NCBI GenBank assembly: GCA_037178975.1
Contig: JASJZH010000004.1
Location: forward strand, 4,278,001-4,342,000
DNA length: 64,000 nt
Direction: 5' to 3'
From: Oscheius tipulae
Lineage: Eukaryota > Nematoda > Chromadorea > Rhabditida > Rhabditidae
Shown one piece after another: positions 58,899 to 64,000 of this stretch. The translations under genes and the position numbers were made by a program. Below the pieces are notes generated by a model. The model was not told the origin of the DNA. It ran no database searches and was given only the letters and a program-made list of their open reading frames with translations. Each line of letters starts with the position of its first letter. Within the stretch, counting starts at the first letter, position 1.

Positions 58899-60546
58899 TC
58901 AGATTGTGAAAGATCTGTCTCGATATTCTTCCAAGTTTATCTAAATCATACTTGTTCATGAAACTGAAATCCTTACCTTCTTCTGATGATCGAGGCTTTT
59001 ACAGTCTTTCGTAAAGATCTCTCTACTCTCCTTCTGGGCTAGACGGTACTCCTCTCGGAGTCTCATGTACTCTTTGCTGAACCGAAATTTGTACAAGAAC
59101 CGGTGGATACTCACAAGGAAATGGCCTGGATGCTCTCGAAATACTCATCGATTGAACAATGAATATAGTCGGGCTTGTTGGCTCGATTCCTCCGTCTTCT
59201 TCTGATCCGAACCCGTTTCGGAGGAGTTGTTCCAGAAGCCAAGGCAGCTATCCGCTTGGCCTTTATAACAGCTAGTCTTCTTCGATGTTTTTGTCTTCTT
59301 CTGTAAGGTTAGTTAGAAAATGTGCAGAAGTACCCACTTTAACCGTCTTTCCCTTCGAATTTTTCTCATAGTTGGCCAGTCTACTACTGAAGCTCTCTTA
59401 TTTCTCTTCGTTTGTGGAACTCTTCCTGGAATTGGTTCTTTTTCTCGATATACACCCGAAAATATACCATTCGTCGATTGTTTCTTTTCGTTTTTGATTC
59501 CCAACTGAGCCCGTTGCAGTCTCAAATGTTTGCATCGGAATCGTTTGTACTGATGTCGAATGGGTTGGAATTGGGCCCTTTGGGCTTTGGTCAGTCTTCC
59601 ACTTTGATGACGTCGAACTGTTTTCCATCTGAATACTCATTTATAATGGTACACATCTTTGACTACCTTCGCATCTTCCTCCACAAATTTACCATTGTCA
59701 ACGTCTTTGGGGCTACTTTTCCTGGACCGTTACACTCATATTTCTGAACGTAGTTTAGAATACTTTAGAATGGAAGAAAACCAACTTGGAGAAGGCTATT
59801 TGCAGATCTCTTTTCCGTGAATTGAACAAAAGCAAATCCGAGATTTCCCCGCCCTTTGATCCCCAGGTCAGAGAGGCAAACTCGGTGAAACGGCATCACA
59901 ATCTATGAACGTTGTAACTAGTGTTTTTGTTCCTACCTCGACTACTTTTCCAAATTTGTTCAAAAGTTTAGCGAGTTTTTCTCGGTTGCAATCAAGCGCG
60001 AGGTTATCCTAGAACAGTGAAATTGTTCAGTAGAAGATATCCTTCTTACCAAATAGAGAGTACAGTCGATTGGGCTCTCAATAGGCGCGTAGACAACAAC
60101 TAGCTCTGCACTTTCAATGTCTTTTTCGATAGCAAAAACTGTCGTCAGATTGCTTATTTTCAACATTGCTTCCTCGCTTATACTTTCTATCTTCTTCTTT
60201 TTCTGCTCCTCCAAGTCCAACGTTGTGATAACTTTTGAAAGGAGAGCATCTGAATAGTGCCTTTGTGATGAGTTCGAAATACTTACACGGGAGTCCATTC
60301 TGATTTCGCTGGCTGAACAGACTTCCCGACGGATGCGCTGGTGTTTTCAAGGCTACCTCTATCTAAAGAAAATGAAGAGAACCAACTGAAAGATACCTTT
60401 GTGGCAATTTCTTTTCGTATTCCGGAAGTTCGAGGACGTCGTTTTCTGGCCAGATCGACTCTTTTGACAGGCTTGTTCTCCAAGTGTTGAACCTTCTTTT
60501 TCTTGACGCTCGATCCGCCGCCACTACTACGTTTCCTCTTTGGCAT
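58899..60546 (-). CDS. LARP7: LARP7-like La-related RNA-binding protein (divergent)
   Basis: A basic RNA-binding protein most like LARP7, the 7SK snRNP La-related protein. The N-terminus is Lys/Arg-rich (MPKRKRSSGGGSSVKKKKV), then a degenerate region in the position of the La motif with no clear aromatic La signature. An RRM follows: CTLYLDNLALDCNREKLAKL, KFGKVVEIVMPFHRVC and GRGNLGFAFVQFTEKRSANS. After it comes a long Arg/Lys-rich stretch (RRRLAVIKAKRIAAL), then FSKEYMRLREEYRLAQKESR, which matches LARP7 '[20 protein letters not shown]'. The protein ends EEYRDRSFTI, where vertebrate LARP7 would still have its C-terminal xRRM. The ATG is 4 bp after an acceptor (ACTTTTAG), 373 bp downstream of KIF23 on the same strand, so an operon is possible. 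Confidence 0.6.
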
Positions 60547-60919
60547 TTTTCTAAAAGTATCGCCATGTGCTTGAAGCTGAAATTCGAGGAAGAAAATGGA
60601 ACCGCAACCAGGTGTGGAATGGCAGAGGCATAGACGAATATTTTTATTGGTATGGTACAGAAAGCACGGCAAATGCGCTATAAGAGCAAGAATACAAGGA
60701 GAAGCTATCAACGTCTGGAAGACGATCGACCACGAGTCCTCTTCAGATTCTCATGAGTCAGATGCTCGACGTCGTTGAATAAAACTGCCGATCCTCCACC
60801 AGCTGTCGGAATGACGTTTCCCTGAAAAGACAGTCTGATTTCATTTTACAGAACTTTTCGAAGCTTCGATCTTGACGGACAGACAATGGGGTGCAACTGA
60901 TCACGGACAGCGCAAACCT
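60547..60919. other. Spacer between KIF23-like and LARP7-like genes
   Basis: 373 bp between same-strand genes. A 60-codon plus-strand frame is present without support. It probably holds the KIF23 3' UTR and the LARP7 trans-splice acceptor. Confidence 0.5.
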
Positions 60920-63784
60920 TCAAACAAGAGTGCCCGGATCAGACTCGTCCGTTACTTCCCGTTCTGATGGAACATTCTCCTTTTGCAATTTGACTGTGGT
61001 GATTCGACTATTGAACAACTGAATAATGTGCACAAGTGTGTTAGAAAAATGCAAAGTGTGACACAGAGAAAAGACTGACCTTGACCACGGAGGTACTGAT
61101 GTTTCCCTCTTTGTCGACTTCTTGGTGAGTTAAGACGTAGTCACTCGATTTACGGAGATCGTTGGTTGTGGGAGTCAGAACGTGTTTCACATTTGAAGGA
61201 TATGTCGTCTTGAGAATTCCTCCAGTAGGAACTCTGTTCAAAGGTTGGTGGTCGAGTAGCCTTGACGCAGATTTGGATCGTCGACCATATTTGGGGTTAA
61301 AGTAGCCAGGTCCTGTCGGAGTACTGAAGTTTTTCGGCTCGAGAACTCTCGGTCGTCTGATCTCCGTCTGGGAGACAGCAGAGCTAGCAGCGAGTCTTCT
61401 AGAGGAAGTCTGTTCTTTCTCGGCGAATCGTTTGGTCAGCTGAGCGACGGACGGCGTAGAGACACCTTCGCAGATATCTTGGATCTAAAATTAGTGTCTC
61501 AACGAAAATTTGACAGCAACATACAGTTTGGAGAGTCTTTTCTCGCTGTCTCAATTTGCTCCTTTCTTCCTTGATGCTTCTGCGCATCTGTTCTTCCTTC
61601 TTAACCAACTCGTCATCATTTTCCTCGTAACGACGAAGTCGCTCCGACATCGAGTGAAGTTCTCTCTAAAAGATTCATTCAACCTCGTTTCATTACTCTT
61701 ACAAACCTTCATCTGTTTAGTCTGAGCATTGAGTTCTGAGATCCATTTGCTGTCTTTCTCGTGTTGCTCCTTCAGCTCGGCACACTGGTTCTTCATAAAG
61801 TCACCCAGACAGAGTGCTCCTCGCAATATTGGCTCGAGACGCATAGCTGAAATTTTCCACTTGCAATCCCTTCTAACAGAACGAACCCGAATCAGCGAGA
61901 TTCTTTCCCGCGACATTCTCGTGGTCCCTCATGGCTGTAAAGTAGTTCTTCCATCGAGAAGCAAAGATGGAATCCGAGGGGTCTTTGAAGCTGTACGGAG
62001 GCATTGTCATTTTAGCGAGGACATTGTCTTCAGCAGCACCGGTCACTTCATCGATCTCTTGGTTCCACCTGGCGTAGAAACGACGTGGAACTGGAGGTCT
62101 GTTCTCGTCGACCTCGATCCTCTCCACATTTCTGACCACTTGGACAGCCTGAGACTCTTCAGCAAACGCCAACACATTCTGAAAAGATCAGTCAAAGCAA
62201 TATCAAAATTCCTTTACCAGATTCTCCTCAAAGTCATCGGGTTTAGGATTGACGCAGATAATCATTCGGATCTTTCCACCGCCTTCGAAGTAATTTTTGA
62301 ACAGAAGAGTCAGTTTGGATTCCCTGTAGGGAACAGTTTCGGTCATCCTGTTCCTTTGATTCTTCCGTAATGTGTCAATACATCTTCTCAGAACAAGAAG
62401 ACTCTTGTTGATGTTGCCCGCCTCCAGAAGACGCTCACCCACATTTTGAGTCCTTTTCGCTCTAAATTATCTATGCTTACTGTGCATGGAGTACAAACCT
62501 TTCGCTGCCGGCCAGATCCACAAGACAGAGCTGTGAAACGACGATTCTGTTGGGGTCGTCCACGGGATGATTGTCTCGGTCGTCTTTGATGGGAGCCATC
62601 ACAAGACGGATTGAAAAGACAGAGTGAGATCGGGAAGATTCCTTGTTCAGAAGAGTGTTCGAAGTTCTTCGTCTCTCTTCTCCTCGACAGAACACCTCCA
62701 AAGCCTCATCAGCACTCTCGACCTCGATTTCACTCGCTCCATCGACAAAGAAACTACCGCGAGCATCCCCACGAAGATCTCTTTTCGTTAGATCTCTGAA
62801 TACCCGTTATTATGGAATCAACCTAAGCTCACTCTTTGTTTTCCAGGAGGTCATAACAGTAGTTGTTGTAAATCTCAATATAGGAAACAAAGACACTGGA
62901 CACATAATCATCACAATATCCGGAAACCTGAATCAGAATAATAGACGACCTAGTCAAAAGCTACCTTGAGTCTCTGGGTGAACCTGTTTTCGACTTCGTT
63001 GCTGATTTCCAATCGGTCGAGTTCTTGTTGTTTACGGGCTAGATGTGCCTCGAGTTTAGAGCGGACGGCGTAGTTGTTTTTGCCCGTCGGGTAGAAAATG
63101 CATTTTGGGGCTCTGAAACAAAGGTTTTGAAGCTGTTTTGTTTTATTGTTAGTCGAGAAAGAAGACCTACTGGTTATCGATACTATTAAAAATGACATCG
63201 AGAGTACGAGGAAGAACACCGGTTCCATCTGGGGTAGGTTTGCCAGTCATTGTGTACGTTTTTCCACTTCCAGTCACCTGAAAGAAGGTCGAGTTTTTCA
63301 AAATGGTTAGTCGATTTACTCCGTATGTGAAGAGAAGTCCGTTTTTGCCCACAACTAGGTCCTGAATGAGATCTACGGCGCATCGATTGAAGACACTTTG
63401 TTGGCTATCTGAATCGTCAAAGACATAGCCGAACTCGTACACTTTCTCTGGCTGAAAATACTATGTTCTTCTCCCAAAGAGACACTCACGAAAATCGCCC
63501 CGTCTCGTCGCCTTACTTCTGTGGGAGGTTTACATTTCAGAGTCCTGTCGTCCAATGGTGTCAAACAAGTATTAGATCCTCTGAATGGCATCAGTCTACA
63601 GACTACCTGGAAATGTCTTATTTTAAACAGGAGATGATCAGTAACAAACCTCAACCTCTTCCGTCTCTTGACTAGTACTCCTCTTGGCCTGTTCATGGTC
63701 GTCTCTGGGAACAGTGCGTCTGAAAAGTTTAGAAGAGTTTGATTCTTTTTTCTAGACCCACTTTCTGCCTGGAGTCTGACTCAT
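60920..63784 (-). CDS. zen-4: MKLP1/KIF23 (zen-4)-like kinesin-6
   Basis: A plus-end kinesin of the centralspindlin complex, required for central-spindle assembly and cytokinesis. The start MSQTPGRK leads to [19 protein letters not shown], then the P-loop region [10 protein letters not shown] and [12 protein letters not shown], a kinesin-6 insert ([20 protein letters not shown]), switch [21 protein letters not shown], switch [13 protein letters not shown], and [20 protein letters not shown] with [21 protein letters not shown] neck with a coiled coil follows ([15 protein letters not shown]). The C-terminal cargo/Arf6-binding part has [12 protein letters not shown], matching the human 14-3-3/Aurora B site RRSRSAG, and [15 protein letters not shown]. 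It ends ESDPGTLV. The length of about 735 residues matches nematode ZEN-4 more closely than human. About 17 introns, mostly under 60 nt. Confidence 0.95.
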
Positions 63785-64000
63785 TTTGAACTGGATAATA
63801 GTCTGAAAAAAAAAGGTTTAGCTTGGTGAGTGGATAGATAAAGAGAGGTCAAGAGCCAACAGTTGAAAGCTGTTTCGAATAGTGATGTGGTGGTATTGGA
63901 TTGATCTACAAGAGAAAAGATAAGAACAACTGCTTTTTGAATGTTTCTTTCTTTGCAAATGGGAAAGAATAGTTCCCGAGGCTATGCTAAAACGGGGACT
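63785..64000. promoter_or_regulatory. Upstream flank of the KIF23-like gene
   Basis: 216 bp to the window edge, with no gene seen. It probably contains the 5' end or promoter of the kinesin gene. Confidence 0.4.

Noticed and set aside
60596-60778. 60-codon plus-strand open frame between LARP7 and KIF23
   Set aside because: Lies in the spacer of same-strand genes on the opposite strand, with no match.

Overview
The window is nuclear DNA from a small, compact animal genome, very probably a nematode. The genes are split by many tiny GT-AG introns, mostly about 29-45 nt. Several genes carry a splice acceptor a few bases before the first ATG, as expected for spliced-leader trans-splicing, and there are closely spaced same-strand gene runs that look like operons. 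Two tandem genes encode the nematode-typical T20D4.11-like (DUF19) secreted domain, and many neighbours are recognisable orthologues of C. elegans genes (lex-1/ATAD2, SET, a two-finger elt-1-like GATA factor, zen-4/KIF23, dpy-21/RSBN1, an ACK kinase). I cannot name the species. All exon models come from hand splicing without transcripts.

Layout from left to right. 1-5.3 kb: TTI1 (cut by the window edge) and an SH2D4-type adaptor, both minus. 6.2-8.2 kb: a coiled-coil protein (plus) and a PGAP2-like GPI-anchor maturation protein (minus). 8.2-9.6 kb: intergenic DNA with a GC-rich, hairpin-dense stretch and a decayed duplicate of the 3' end of the next gene. 9.6-12.5 kb: a CRAL-TRIO/GOLD protein and three small uncertain genes, one a likely secreted pro-protein. 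12.7-14.3 kb: an Old Yellow Enzyme-like oxidoreductase (plus). 14.5-20.2 kb: a large KIND-FERM-PDZ scaffold (minus).

21.9-36.5 kb, all minus: a DMAC2L-like mitochondrial protein, a short protein matching only the middle of symplekin, an ACK/TNK2-type tyrosine kinase, RBM34, SF3A2 and ATAD2. These look like two polycistronic runs (ACK-symplekin-DMAC2L and ATAD2-SF3A2-RBM34). 36.9-42.2 kb: a HIPK/DYRK-like kinase (plus), two T20D4.11-domain secreted proteins (minus) and an NTF2/SnoaL-like protein (plus). 42.5-48.2 kb: the RSBN1/DPY-21 demethylase homologue (minus) and SET (plus). 48.4-49.4 kb: a divergent pair of small secreted, neuropeptide-like precursors. 50.2-55 kb: the two-finger GATA factor with a long upstream region holding GATA sites. 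55-64 kb: an intronless RMD-type TPR protein, an SLC23 transporter (plus), a LARP7-like protein and the MKLP1/KIF23 kinesin (minus).

Most genes are conserved housekeeping or developmental genes. The least explained items are the secreted-peptide candidates, the mid-fragment symplekin, the LARP7-like protein without a clear La motif, and the hairpin-rich stretch at 8.64-8.83 kb. I saw no clearly new biological system.
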